22,524 nucleotides of DNA from positions 1-22,524 of the forward strand of contig CAJPVJ010000595.1 of the NCBI GenBank assembly GCA_905397405.1, written 5' to 3'. Position numbers and translations under genes: made by a program. The notes under the pieces are model-generated. The model saw only the letters and a program-made list of their open reading frames with translations. It made no database searches and was not told where the DNA came from. Below are positions 9,181-19,361 of this stretch, piece after piece. Numbering within the stretch: the stretch's first letter is position 1; every line of letters starts with the position of its first letter. The DNA is from Oppiella nova (taxonomy: Eukaryota; Arthropoda; Arachnida; Sarcoptiformes; Oppiidae).

Positions 9181-9660
9181 GGATACAATTTTTGGACACT
9201 CCGGCCGATAATGTATGGAAATTATGTCATAAAAAGTGGTTAAAGCAATGGAAAAGTATATGTGCGATAGAGTGAGTGTGTGAACAGTATTGGATGGAAA
9301 GGGATGTGATTGGAGCGGAGGTGTGGCAGCGATGCAGTCGGTTGTTACGAAGGGCTGCTATGCTATGCTCTCTCCAGTTATGTCATACCATAGACTCTCC
9401 GGCGTTGAGAGAGAGATACAGTGAGAGAGCACTGAATGCATTGATGTTGTGTTTGGAGTGTTTCATAATCGCTGTTTCACTCAATACTATAGCGAAGTCA
9501 CGCATTTGAGACCATTAGAAAACTTAGTGCCAAACCCTTTGCCAATTGTTCCCCTTTGCCATCCACACCATGTCTACCACTTTCTCATCAACTGTATATA
9601 CGCTTGAAATGTGCGATAATTTAATTGGAGACGTGTGTCACGAATGCTAATCAGGTCTGT
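9180..9660 (+). promoter_or_regulatory. GC-richer patch, possible promoter or 5' non-coding exon of the downstream gene
   Basis: Within AT-rich DNA this patch stands out for near-balanced base composition and GA-rich strings (around 9405-9430), much like the NPC1 promoter region at 2290-2893. It has a GCAGTC match to the arthropod initiator at about 9334. Possible splice donors include GTGAGT at 9272 and CAG-GTCTGT at 9655. The adenylyl cyclase coding exon is preceded by a splice acceptor (19219-19220), so at least one upstream non-coding exon must exist, and this patch is the best candidate in the window. An open frame from the ATG at 9294 to 9509 (71 codons) has no recognisable domain. Everything here is inference from composition. 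Confidence 0.25.
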
Positions 9661-10523
9661 ATTACTGTATATCTCTTGAAATTCATTTGTCTATAATTTT
9701 GCTAAAGTATTATAACTTATAATTTACTGTAAGTATTGGCGACAAATCATATACAAAGTATACTTAAAGATTCATTGTTCCGATCAATTGTCATGTGAGG
9801 GGATTGGATGCAAAAATGTCTTACAAGTTAGTGGACACCATATGACTGGTGGGGGAATAGGTGTCGGAATAGTTGTTGGTTTGACTTATGAGTGGGAAGT
9901 GGGACTCAATTCTTGATGGATGTCATGATAAGAGCGATATATTGTGAGACATATTTGTGTTGTTTCCCAATCGAGAGTGAAATAATCGACACAAAAGTGT
10001 TTGAATGAATGGCAAACAAATCACAGATAATCCCAATGTTTGCACAATATTTGATGTCTTAATTTTGTGGCAAAAAAGTTTTGTTAACATTTTGTTAACA
10101 GTTATAATGAAGAGAATGTTTTCCAATAGATTTTGTTATTTATTAAACTTTTTCCGCTGTTTCCTGAACTGAAAATCACTTATTTATTATTGAATATAAT
10201 TTTATTGAACGGAAAACTCTTTAGGTTTTTATGTCTGAAGATTTTCATCTCGTAATACAGACAACTCTCTGGTTTATTATATCATAAAATAGACAATACT
10301 TTGCAAATATGCCGTAATGAATTGGATTTAGACATCACTGCGCGGCCATAGCAATATAGATAACGATCCTGGTACATTCTTCACATATTATTCTTTATGC
10401 TCTAGTATAGGGTGATTCTGTAATGCATTCTGTATATGGAATTTGCAGTAAATTTTATTTTTCTTAATGCCTTTGAGGGCTTAAGCAATAGTTTTGATGT
10501 TTGTTATTAGACTCAATTCTCTG

Positions 10524-10558
<35 letters not shown>

Positions 10559-11754
10559 ACGTGTATATCACTTGTCGTTAGTATTGATTCATTCAATTAA
10601 ATCTAATGAACTGAACCTCTATTTCAACAAATAATTTCTACAAAATTCTTACGCTTTTAAATAGAAATCTAATCCAACGCTAAGAGAGTATTAAATATTA
10701 GATTTCATTTTAACTCAACATTTTGTGCGCTTAAATAATTTAGTGCTTACTTTCATATAATTCACCAAAAAATATTTGTCATAAATATGCCCACAAAAAA
10801 ATATACTCCAATGTATTGACTGATTTGCCAATAAATTATTCATAAATTGAAGTCATTTTTTATATATTGATAACAGATTGACAGTTATGGGTAAGCGATA
10901 AGCATTTTTCAATTACATTAAGTTATATACTGTATTTACAAGAATAATGGTTTGGTTAGATTTATTTTCAACAGTTATAATCTGTTGTTATTACAGTAAT
11001 GTTTTGCTTATAATTATTTTTGCAAATATTTTTTAGAAAAGTATCTGAAATTTTACTTATTTAAAAATGTCAAAACAGAATTATCTATTATTATACTAAT
11101 AATTTTGTATATTGCTTTCTAAAGTAAAGGTTTTATTGTATTTATAATAAAGTTTCAAAAATAAGAGCAAATTTGCATACATTAGTGAATGGTTTGCAAC
11201 AAAATTTGTTTGTGTGTATATTGTTAAGACATATAAAAGATAACATAAACATAATCTGATGACAAGTGAACTGAATTACAAGTAAAAGCGTTGACATAAT
11301 GCAGACAATTGACTGCAAATGTTTGTCAACATATTTAATGCTTAAGACGTCCGACAGAACTCCATAAGTGTTGACAAGAATTTGTGGACAAAATACATAA
11401 ACGATTAAATAAAACATTTATTGATTGCTAAGAGTTTTAGACTTTATTGAAAAATGTAAAATAATATATAAATTGCGAATAAGTGAAGTGTGATTGCATA
11501 ATAAAAATAAAATATAATATTATAATAAATTAGTAACTCGAGCACCGGGAGTATATTACTGTAGGCAGTGTATTGTACAATATGAGCTCAACTGTGTTAT
11601 GTGTGGGCATAAAATTTTCTAATTGAATGGGTGTTTGCCAACTATTATTAAATTCTAGTGGAAATTATTTACATTTTAAAATTCATCTGGGTATTATATA
11701 TGCAATTAAGGTAATGAGTAGTTTTCAAAAAGTAGATATAAAATATTTTAAAAC
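9660..11754. other. AT-rich intergenic DNA, possibly intronic
   Basis: No coding signal is seen; open frames here are under about 95 codons and lie in A/T-rich low-complexity sequence. A G-rich stretch at about 9790-9905 and a (CT)n tract at 10527-10555 are the only compositional breaks. If the cyclase has a 5' exon further left, this is part of its first intron. Confidence 0.55.
10527..10555. repeat. (CT)n microsatellite
   Basis: A pure alternating CT tract of about 29 bases. It is a homopurine/homopyrimidine mirror repeat, able in principle to form triplex DNA. Confidence 0.9.
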
Positions 11755-11772
11755 TCTCTCTCTCTCTCTCTC
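11755..11772. repeat. (CT)n microsatellite at the edge of the tandem duplication
   Basis: About 18 bases of alternating CT end nine bases before the first copy of the ~0.57 kb tandem duplication. It is not repeated at the junction of the two copies, so it lies outside the duplicated unit. Confidence 0.85.
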
Positions 11773-11780
11773 CTTCTAGC

Positions 11781-12367
11781 AATGAATAGTTTATCTGATA
11801 TCTTATGATATCTTATTGTTTATTAAAATAGAAAATAAGTCTTTAGAGACATAAATACAATTATATACAGTATATCTTATAGGAACTCTAATAAATTACT
11901 TCCTCTTAATTTTTATTTTACTTGAATGTAAAAAATTTAATGACAGAAAACTAGGATAAGTATCGAAGTGTATGACCCTTTCATTGGCCGTACATACTAC
12001 ATAGTAGTGTGGCCCTACATAGTATGATTACTTTGCGAGTGAAAACCTCTCCCAATTATACTGAATACAAAAAATATAAATAAGAAATATTTTTTATTGA
12101 AATGTTTGCTTTTATTATATTGAATGACAGAATATTTATATTATCCGTTGAATAGAGTAGACATCGATTTACTTATATTTCTATTTTTATATATATTTGC
12201 CATAAATTCTTGTTTGAACTTCGGTTGAGTTTTTATGTATGCAAACAGTTTTGAATCTTTGAAATTCTGTTCTTTATTATCGAAAGAATATTCTGTCGTT
12301 TCTTTCTATTATGAAGAATATGTGTTCAGAATATTCTCTTAATGAATATCAAACCATAAATTTTTTA
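11781..12367. repeat. Tandem duplication, copy A (about 587 bp)
   Basis: This segment recurs immediately downstream with about 99% identity outside a few small indels; I counted roughly six substitutions and four indels by eye. Offsets between matching landmarks run from 587 to 589 and then 559 after a 28-base difference. Copy A has 28 extra bases near 11997-12024 that include a 10-bp direct repeat (CTACATAGTA at 11997 and 12015) and an imperfect palindrome bounded by GGCC. No open frame, transposon ends or target duplication are visible. It looks like a recent local duplication by unequal exchange or slippage. Confidence 0.92.
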
Positions 12368-12928
12368 AATGAATAGTTTATCTGATATCTTATGATATCT
12401 TATTGTTTATTAAAATAGAAAATAAGTCTTTAGAGACATAAATACAATTATATACAGTATATCTTATAGGAACTCTAATAAATTACTTCCTCTTTAAATT
12501 TTTATTTGACTTGAATGTAACAAATTTAATGACAGAAAACTAGGATAAGTATCGAAGTGTATGACCCTTTCATTGGCCGTACATATGATTACTTTGCGAG
12601 TGAAAACCTCCCAATTATAGTGAATACTAAAAATATAAATAAGAAATATTTTTTATTGAAATGTTTGCTTTTATTATATTGAATGACAGAATATTTATAT
12701 TATCCATTGAATAGAGTAGACATCGATTTACTTATATTTCTATTTTTATATATATTTGCCATAAATTCTTGTTTGAACTTCGGTTGAGTTTTTATGTGTG
12801 CAAACAGTTTTGAATCTTTGAAATTCTGTTCTTTATTATCGAAAGAATATTCTGTCGTTTCTTTCTATTATGAAGAATATGTGTTCAGAATATTCTCTTA
12901 ATGAATATCAAACCATAAATTTTTTTAA
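12368..12928. repeat. Tandem duplication, copy B (about 560 bp)
   Basis: This is the second, head-to-tail copy of the segment at 11781-12367. It begins at AATGAATAG and ends in a T-run after AACCATAAA, both shared with copy A. It lacks the 28-base palindromic insert of copy A and two further bases. Like copy A it holds two AGAATATTCT palindromes about 43 bases apart (12844-12853 and 12887-12896). The high identity argues for a young event, unless the assembly duplicated a heterozygous segment. Confidence 0.92.
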
Positions 12929-13563
12929 TCAATTCTTATTTAGCGTTTAGCTATACAAATTATAATATATTTCAATCAACATAAGCATTAGTTTAAGCGT
13001 TGAATAAGTGATAAAAGTGTATAGAAATATATGTTATATGTATTTATTAAAATATATTGTGCCATACTTTAAAATTCATTAATCTTTATTCACGTATTAA
13101 TAATAAGAATATGAAAAGTTGTAGTGAAGTACAGAATAAATTTACTTTTATTGCAAACAATTTTTTTTGTTGAAAAATAAAACTTTAAAAACGCTTTATT
13201 TATTATAACCGAACTCTCCCTAACGCTATCTAAATGGTAAATAATAATCTGTATATCTATTTTGCAATAAGAATTCACATTGTTTATACAATTTACTTAT
13301 GCTTAGAGGTCATAAATTATAATGAAACATTGTTATTTTTAATTATTTATAAAAACTAATAATGATTTAATAATTTATTTCTAAAATTAATTATTTGCAA
13401 AATTGGACACAAATATTATTTGTATATTTATAGAATTTATAGTGATAATAATTTATTTTGTCAATCAATTCTGATTAGGGTTTTCCGGTGCTCTGGGTTT
13501 GTTAGGCACTAATAGATATAAGAATTATATATTAAATAAGTGTTTAGTTTGATGTAAGGGAGT

Positions 13564-13565
<2 letters not shown>

Positions 13566-13597
<32 letters not shown>
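13566..13597. repeat. (GA)n microsatellite
   Basis: A pure alternating GA tract of about 30 bases, in the opposite orientation to the CT tracts at 10527 and 11755. Confidence 0.9.
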
Positions 13598-13599
<2 letters not shown>

Positions 13600-13700
13600 T
13601 GGAGAGCTTAACAGAATGAGAAAACCTCGAAATGTGTGTTGACTTTCAAAGTCTAATAAATATATTTTTGTCTCTTATTTAGTGTAGACTTTTGTGTCGT

Positions 13701-13785
13701 TTAACTGTTTTTACTGTTTTGTGTGTCTTATAGAAAACGACATAACATTTTGTATTTATTTGAGCGAATAGTACGAAACAGTTAA
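13701..13785. repeat. Short inverted repeat (possible hairpin)
   Basis: The 10-mer TTAACTGTTT at 13701-13710 is answered by its reverse complement at 13776-13785, and the pairing can be extended outward by about six more bases if four bases are bulged. No TA or other target duplication flanks it, so a MITE cannot be argued. It may be a chance fold. Confidence 0.3.
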
Positions 13786-14839
13786 CACAAACACAGAGAC
13801 ACGTAACGCACTGCTGACCACTTGCACCGGTCGCTCACAATTCAATCCTTAACTATACGATACTCTCTTATGATATCATTTTTGTTTCCATTACTCGTTT
13901 CTGATGTGGACTAATAAAGAGAAGGAGAGATAAAAAATTATATAAAGAAAGCTTTTTATTTCTACTCACAATAATACAATGCATTAAACAAAAACAACTC
14001 AATATTTGACAGGAGCCGGGGAGGGCTGGCATATAAGCACCACACTATCCATCTCTATCTTGTTATTTACTGATACTAATGAGAGGCTATTATACCACGT
14101 ATTCTTTATATGCTATTAAGGAAACTATTTTATTTGTTTATTTAATCATTTTACCAAAATATGCATTTGTTTATGAGTGCCCATAATAAACAAACTTGGT
14201 CATTTAGTCATTTACTTCTTTAATCAATAGAAAAATACAGATGTAGTATTGATAAGACTTCATTCAATACAACTTATGTTTCTCTATGAAATACTTCATA
14301 CCGTACTTTATTTGGTATATTGGTTAATATTCTCTACTGTATTATACCCCTCCAAACTCACTCACCCGCTCACTAACTCATTCATTCTACAGTATCTTGT
14401 ATTTGTGTACTGAATGCAAAACCCTATCACATATTCAGTAATAGTATTTTGAGTCAATTAGCTTCGTTAGTATTGCCTATATTTAATAAATTCATATCAA
14501 TATTAATTATGCTCTACTCTGAGGTGAACTATAAACGAGATTTTTATAGATATTTTTGGAGCAAACCTTTGCAAAGTGTTGGATGAAAACCAAAAACATA
14601 TATCATTTCGTTGTCTAAAACACAGCATATCTCGATACTAGAGATGACATACATTTCATATTATAAGCGAAAAAGATATTCATTCAATTCATTCAACATT
14701 TCATATGTCAAAGAGTTTTGACTTATTTTTGACTTTTTTGCCTTCAAATCCATTTTCCAATCATTTGGGAAATTAATCAAATTATTTGTGTCGTTTGCCA
14801 ATGACTTATATATAATTTGAGATAAATGTCTCTCAATAA

Positions 14840-15015
14840 CAGTAGATTCTCGTTATACTGACCCTTTCAGTAGTACATACTTATTGAATCAATCATTTTA
14901 TAACAGTATTAATTAAAATATTAAAGATCTTAAAAGAGGTGTTATATTATGTAGGTGTTACGTTATGTGTTACACCCGAAATTAGTAGGGTGTCATATTA
15001 TGTCTTAAATTAAAT
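14840..15015. mobile_element. Possible degraded pogo/Tigger-type DNA transposon relic
   Basis: The sequence from 14840 begins CAGTAGATTCTCGTTATACT. This follows the shape of pogo/Tigger terminal inverted repeats, which start CAGT and then run A-N-TCTC followed by a TATA-like core and GAC. GGTGTTA- and GGTGT-type words recur at about 14938-14990, as in the subterminal repeats of such elements. I could not find a matching right-hand end or TA target duplication, so the right boundary is arbitrary and the element, if real, is broken. Confidence 0.3.
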
Positions 15016-15211
15016 AATTATTTATGTTATTAATCATTTCTTTAAAAAGTTATAATTATATTTCTATCATAAACTTAATTCACATTCACATTCAAATTAT
15101 AATTTCTAATTTATATAATTTCAATAAATTTATTATTATTTCACAATATTTAATTATCTATTATTAGAGAAATAATAAATATATTTTATAAACCTTCCTA
15201 TTTATTATATT

Positions 15212-15230
15212 GAGAGAGAGAGAGAGAGAG
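15212..15230. repeat. (GA)n microsatellite
   Basis: A GA tract of about 19 bases that leads directly into the 110-bp duplicated segment. The duplicate copy at 16593 is also preceded by GA repeats. Confidence 0.85.
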
Positions 15231-15340
15231 ATTTGAGAATTTTGAGAGAGAAATGTATCAAACTATATGTGACATATAAGGCGCGGGAAGGCATGTAATT
15301 AGGTGTCGAACACATGAATATTTCACTACAACTTATACGA
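15231..15340. repeat. 110-bp dispersed duplicate, copy 1
   Basis: This segment is identical base for base to 16593-16702, 1362 bases further on. It is GC-richer than its surroundings (GGCGCGGGAAGGC near 15280) and continues smoothly into a complex-sequence patch to about 15480, so this is likely the native copy. No open frame, tRNA boxes or transposon ends were recognised. Confidence 0.93.
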
Positions 15341-15480
15341 CTGGGTGGAGACGGGTAGACAAGTCGACAAGGATTAGGTGTTCCCTATGTTCAATACCTG
15401 GTGATCCCTCAGAAAATGGACTATTTATGAAGTCTATTAACATACAGAGTGAACGGCACCGTAATGTCAGTGTTGGATAA
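15341..15480. other. Complex, GC-richer non-coding patch
   Basis: Following the 110-bp segment, this stretch has mixed composition and high sequence complexity, unlike the A/T runs on either side. All six frames appear interrupted, so it is not a protein exon of useful length. It could be a conserved non-coding element, a non-coding exon or part of an unrecognised repeat. I cannot tell which. Confidence 0.3.
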
Positions 15481-16246
15481 ATTGTATAATAAATTATTAT
15501 TAATCATAAATGTCAGCATAACTAATGTGATTATATTCTGTATGAATATTCTTTTGAGTATAAAATACATATAATATCAATTTGATCTGGAGAATATTTT
15601 ATGCTAAATTATTAATGATCCGTTTGGATATATTTTTTTAGGTTATTGCGAGTATTAAGTTTTGTTTCAATAAATACAACACTTTTATTTAAAAATTGTG
15701 TTTCCGTAAAATAAGTGAAACACATTTGTCATATTCTCGTACAGAATAAGTGCAGTCTATTTGTGCTAAAATTTATGTCAACTGTAATATAAGATTCGCT
15801 TCGGAATAATAAATAGGAATATCGAGAATATTCTTACTGAAAAAACCAGTCTATTATTAATATTTTAGGTTCACTCCAAATAAGACACATATTTTATTAA
15901 TAATAGTTTTGTTTTCAAGTTCTATATTTTCAAGATACAATACAATTGATTTGTCTTTTGCATAAAAATTTATTTATCCATATATTATAAACTTATTGTA
16001 TAAAATATAATGCAATATTTGAATATAATTGAGTAAAACAACAGCTTTTTATTATGTACTAAATGTCGTTATTTTCAGTTAACATACGGATTGACTTTAA
16101 TTAATAACTGTTTTGAAATTGTAGTATAAATGTGTTCAAGCTTGTTATCAGTGGATTTACTGTCAATAAAATGTCAAATTTAAAAAATTATCTCATAAAC
16201 TAATTGCAAAGTTTTGAAGTAAATATTTATTTTAAAGTTTTTATTC

Positions 16247-16250
<4 letters not shown>
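15481..16250. other. AT-rich DNA, nothing recognised
   Basis: There are A/T runs throughout with dense stops in all frames. One AGAATATTCT palindrome is present at 15825-15834. Confidence 0.6.

Positions 16251-16284
<34 letters not shown>
16251..16284. repeat. (TC)n microsatellite
   Basis: About 34 bases of alternating TC run into a CCCTCCC and TCACTCAC string. It is complementary to the GA tract at 16718-16748, so the two could pair or confuse assembly. Confidence 0.9.
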
Positions 16285-16288
<4 letters not shown>

Positions 16289-16558
16289 CCTCACTCACTC
16301 ATATTATGATTAATTTTTCCAAATAAATGCAATTCCTAAACAAGTTATGTTTGAATAAGTTTTATACAAAATAATTTGTTTATTTAGTGAAAAGATTCTC
16401 CTTAAACTTTGTTTAAATATTATTTTATATCTACAAACAGAATATTTTGAATTCTGTAAATAAAAAAATTTTGAAATAAACATTTAAGTTGGTAACTACT
16501 CTTTTTTAAAACAACTCAAATCTTATGCAAAATTCAAGCTCAGGGTTAGTCGACGTAA

Positions 16559-16592
<34 letters not shown>
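16559..16592. repeat. Compound (TG)n(GA)n microsatellite
   Basis: A TG tract of about 18 bases passes directly into a GA tract of about 15 bases, which in turn abuts the second 110-bp duplicate. Confidence 0.9.
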
Positions 16593-16593
<1 letters not shown>

Positions 16594-16702
16594 TTTGAGA
16601 ATTTTGAGAGAGAAATGTATCAAACTATATGTGACATATAAGGCGCGGGAAGGCATGTAATTAGGTGTCGAACACATGAATATTTCACTACAACTTATAC
16701 GA
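16593..16702. repeat. 110-bp dispersed duplicate, copy 2, ending at an ambiguous base
   Basis: Identical to 15231-15340 over all 110 bases. It stops exactly at the only N in the window (16703), beyond which the sequence becomes GA/GTGA repeats instead of the CTGGGTGG that follows copy 1. A perfect repeat bounded by microsatellite on one side and an N on the other suggests a gap-closing or mis-join artefact, not a true duplication. Confidence 0.9.
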
Positions 16703-16703
16703 N
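16703..16703. other. Ambiguous base (N), probable assembly join
   Basis: The only non-ACGT symbol seen in the window. It sits between a duplicated 110-bp segment and a GA-rich microsatellite, a typical place for a scaffolded or filled gap. Confidence 0.9.
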
Positions 16704-16712
16704 AGAGTGAGT

Positions 16713-16717
<5 letters not shown>

Positions 16718-16748
<31 letters not shown>
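16718..16748. repeat. (GA)n microsatellite
   Basis: About 31 bases of alternating GA, preceded by GTGA repeats after the N at 16703. It is the reverse complement of the tract at 16251-16284. Confidence 0.9.
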
Positions 16749-16751
<3 letters not shown>

Positions 16752-19220
16752 ATGGGAATGGCTTAATAATAAATTAAGATAACAGTAAATAAAAGTTTTG
16801 CTCAGTTCTTGTACCCAAAAATTTAATGAGAATTTAAAGTGCATTGACTATTGACTTTACATTAATAACAGTCGTATGAATACAACGACAATAAACTAAT
16901 GCAAAATGGGTAATGAATGCATTGTTTTGTAAGCATTAAGTTTTGTAATCTTTCAGAAGATAATACTCTCTATTAAAGTGTGAAATCTGTCAAATGATTT
17001 GTTTATAATAAGGCTAATGAATATCTACTGAATATTTGAAACTCATTTAACTATACAGTATATCTTGAGAATACTGTACATTATATTAGAATAATTAGAG
17101 AATAAATATCAATGAATACATTGAAAGAATCTGTAGCTAACTGTAGAATTAGTTAACTTAAACATAGCATTGACTGTAGACTTATGTAGCGACACATAAA
17201 TGCACTTATTATAGTAAATATTATGATAAATGTTTGCTTTTAAAATGAGTTTTTACTTGTGATTGGATTTTAATCTCAAACTAATTCCATCGAAACCTTA
17301 ATATTTGTTATATTAATGCATTTCTAGTTTTGTGATTGAAATCATAAATCATTTATTACTACTGTAATGGCAATATAAATATATTTTACTCTTGATTCAC
17401 TTTATGATATTTTTTATGTAATTGATTTTGATTTATAAACATGTGTTTCTTATAAATATTTGAAGTAATAATGTAATAAGAATTTTAATCATAAAAATGT
17501 TTTTTGAAAGATAATATATTTAGTTATATATCATACACAGTGTAATAAAAATATTTACTAGTTGGTTAATAATTTGCAATGATTCATATCAATATCAAGT
17601 CCTATAAATAGGCACAAATATTAAAATATTTAAATTTTCCACATAATTGAAGATGGTATTTGTAATGATTATAAAATCTATTCATTGAAAATATTATGAA
17701 ATATCTTATGAAATGTCTTATAAGACAAATAAAAAGCTCATTCTTGAAGCAAAAATATTTATTATTATTAAAGAATGAGTTCAAGTATTTTTGAGAGAAA
17801 TGTAAGTAATGTCTAAAAAATTTTGTTTTTCTATGAAATGAGAATATTTTGACTTTTATTAAAATGATTGCATAATAGAAAGTATGCTTTTATTAGTATA
17901 GCTCCGTTTATTCATTATAATGTTATGGAGTTATGCAATATTTCTAATACAGTATAAGTAAACACTATATTTAGAAAATTTGACAAATCTTATGAAATAT
18001 AAAACTGTAATAATGTTAATATATTTATATGTTAAATTATTTTTTAAAGGTCTATCAAAATATTGATTAAAGCATTTTGTGTCCAATTATGACGAACTGA
18101 TTATGACTTTAAAATTAAAGATAATAATTATTTTCACATTCGCTCACAATTAGCCTTAATTAATGTGCGGGGGTTCTGAAGGGGTATTTAATGTGATATA
18201 AATATTTCACGTCATATATATATATTTAGATAATAATTATTGTGTAAGCATTAATAAACCAATATTTGTGTTGTATAGCGTAGACTGTATTATATCTCAG
18301 TTAAAAGTAATGCAAATATAATGAAGTAGATTTTGACTACTGTTTTATTTTTAGTCTTTTTATACACGACTTTCACTTGAGTCTCAATTTATTCTCCACT
18401 CATCTGTTTCTCATTAATCCTAAAAATATATTATTTTTACAGTTTTTTGCACTAATTTTAAAGTTTTCTAAAAGAATATGTTTGCGTTTTAATGAATTAA
18501 CAGATTAAGTGCTGGTTGTTTTTGTTATTATCAATTTATAAATAGTTAACATTTTTTCATGAAAATAATTACTTAAGATTTGTATAGTCTATTATTATAA
18601 AAACATTTATGTTTTAAATTTTAAGAAATGATTTTATCATTTTTATTAATAATTTTTATTAGAATTCCAAAGAATACCTGAAAATTTAAATAACAATAAT
18701 TTAAATAACGTTGGTGTGTTTTCCTGTGGTATAACGTTGTTTATATTGACTTAAGTTATGCATACATATTATACTACAGTATTGTGTAATCAGAATATAC
18801 AGTATAATATATAATAATATATTGTGTATAATACTACAGTAGTATAATATAATATTATTCTTTTGATTAGAGTAAGTTATTAGATATTAATGTATTTTTA
18901 TGAATTTAATTATAATTCATAGAAAAAGTAAATTTCAATTTTTTAACACTTATTATATTTAACATTTTCATTTTTATAGTTCCAATGAATTTATATACAA
19001 ATTCAGTATATCTTATCTTATATTTTAAAAGATTTCTTTATTATTCACGTATTGTTTACTATTTTTACTTTGTTTAAAGTCAAAACTTATTCAAATTTAT
19101 CCTCAATTTAATTATACATTAGTGTGAATTTAATTTCAAAACTCGTTTATATAATTATTATTTTCTAAAATTATTTTAAGTTTCCTGTAATTGATAAAAA
19201 TGTATTTTTTACTTTTTCAG
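16749..19220. other. AT-rich DNA, likely upstream intron of the cyclase gene
   Basis: No gene is seen. This is among the most A/T-rich stretches in the window, with no open frame longer than about 60 codons. It ends in a pyrimidine-rich run and TTTTTCAG at 19213-19220, a strong splice acceptor. A repetitive ATACTACAGTA/ACAGTAT patch lies at about 18770-18850 and includes a 7-bp-arm palindrome at 18831-18845. Confidence 0.5.
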
Positions 19221-19361
19221 TCTTACACATACACATCATACACATGGGTTTATAATATTAAAAACCATAACAACAGTATTGCGCCAAATAAAAATTTGTG
19301 TTATAATTTTGTTGGAAAATAACATATTTATGAATACAACGTGAATAACAATAATATGTGA
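19221..19361 (+). promoter_or_regulatory. 5' leader of the cyclase exon with three tiny upstream ORFs
   Basis: The acceptor at 19213-19220 implies that 19221-19361 is untranslated leader in the same exon as the start codon. It contains three upstream ATGs. The one at 19244 opens MGL then stops, the one at 19330 opens MNTT then stops, and the one at 19356 is followed at once by TGA (19359-19361). The main ATG at 19362 comes next with no spacing and in the same frame. Start-stop elements of this sort are known to hold ribosomes and lower downstream translation. If the leader is transcribed as proposed, cyclase translation is probably restrained or depends on re-initiation or leaky scanning. Confidence 0.5.

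Larger units (their letters stand above)
12929..15211. other. AT-rich intergenic or intronic DNA
   Basis: No gene is seen. It contains a (GA)n tract at 13566-13597, an inverted repeat around 13701-13785, two slightly GC-richer patches at about 13790-13860 and 14010-14110, and a pogo/Tigger-like terminal sequence near 14840. The patches have no open frame or RNA-gene signature that I can recognise. Confidence 0.5.

Noticed and set aside
9294-9509. 71-codon open frame on the plus strand
   Set aside because: No domain or signal and no neighbours in support; it sits in a GC-richer patch where open frames arise by chance. I keep the patch as a possible regulatory region or non-coding exon.
11142-11417. 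91-codon minus-strand open frame
   Set aside because: Hydrophobic and Cys/Ile-rich composition typical of random AT-rich DNA, with no recognisable motif.
13681-13800. Possible MITE around the 13701-13785 inverted repeat
   Set aside because: Arms match over only about 10 bases without gaps, with no target duplication or known terminal sequence; kept only as a short inverted repeat.
15295-15400. tRNA-like or SINE-like sequence (strings resembling a GTTCRA T-loop box)
   Set aside because: The box B match fails at key positions, no A box lies at the right spacing, and no acceptor stem can be drawn.
18770-18850. Palindromic ATACTACAGTA-rich patch as a regulatory or origin element
   Set aside because: Arms are only 7 bp and the surroundings are low-complexity A/T sequence, so chance is sufficient explanation.
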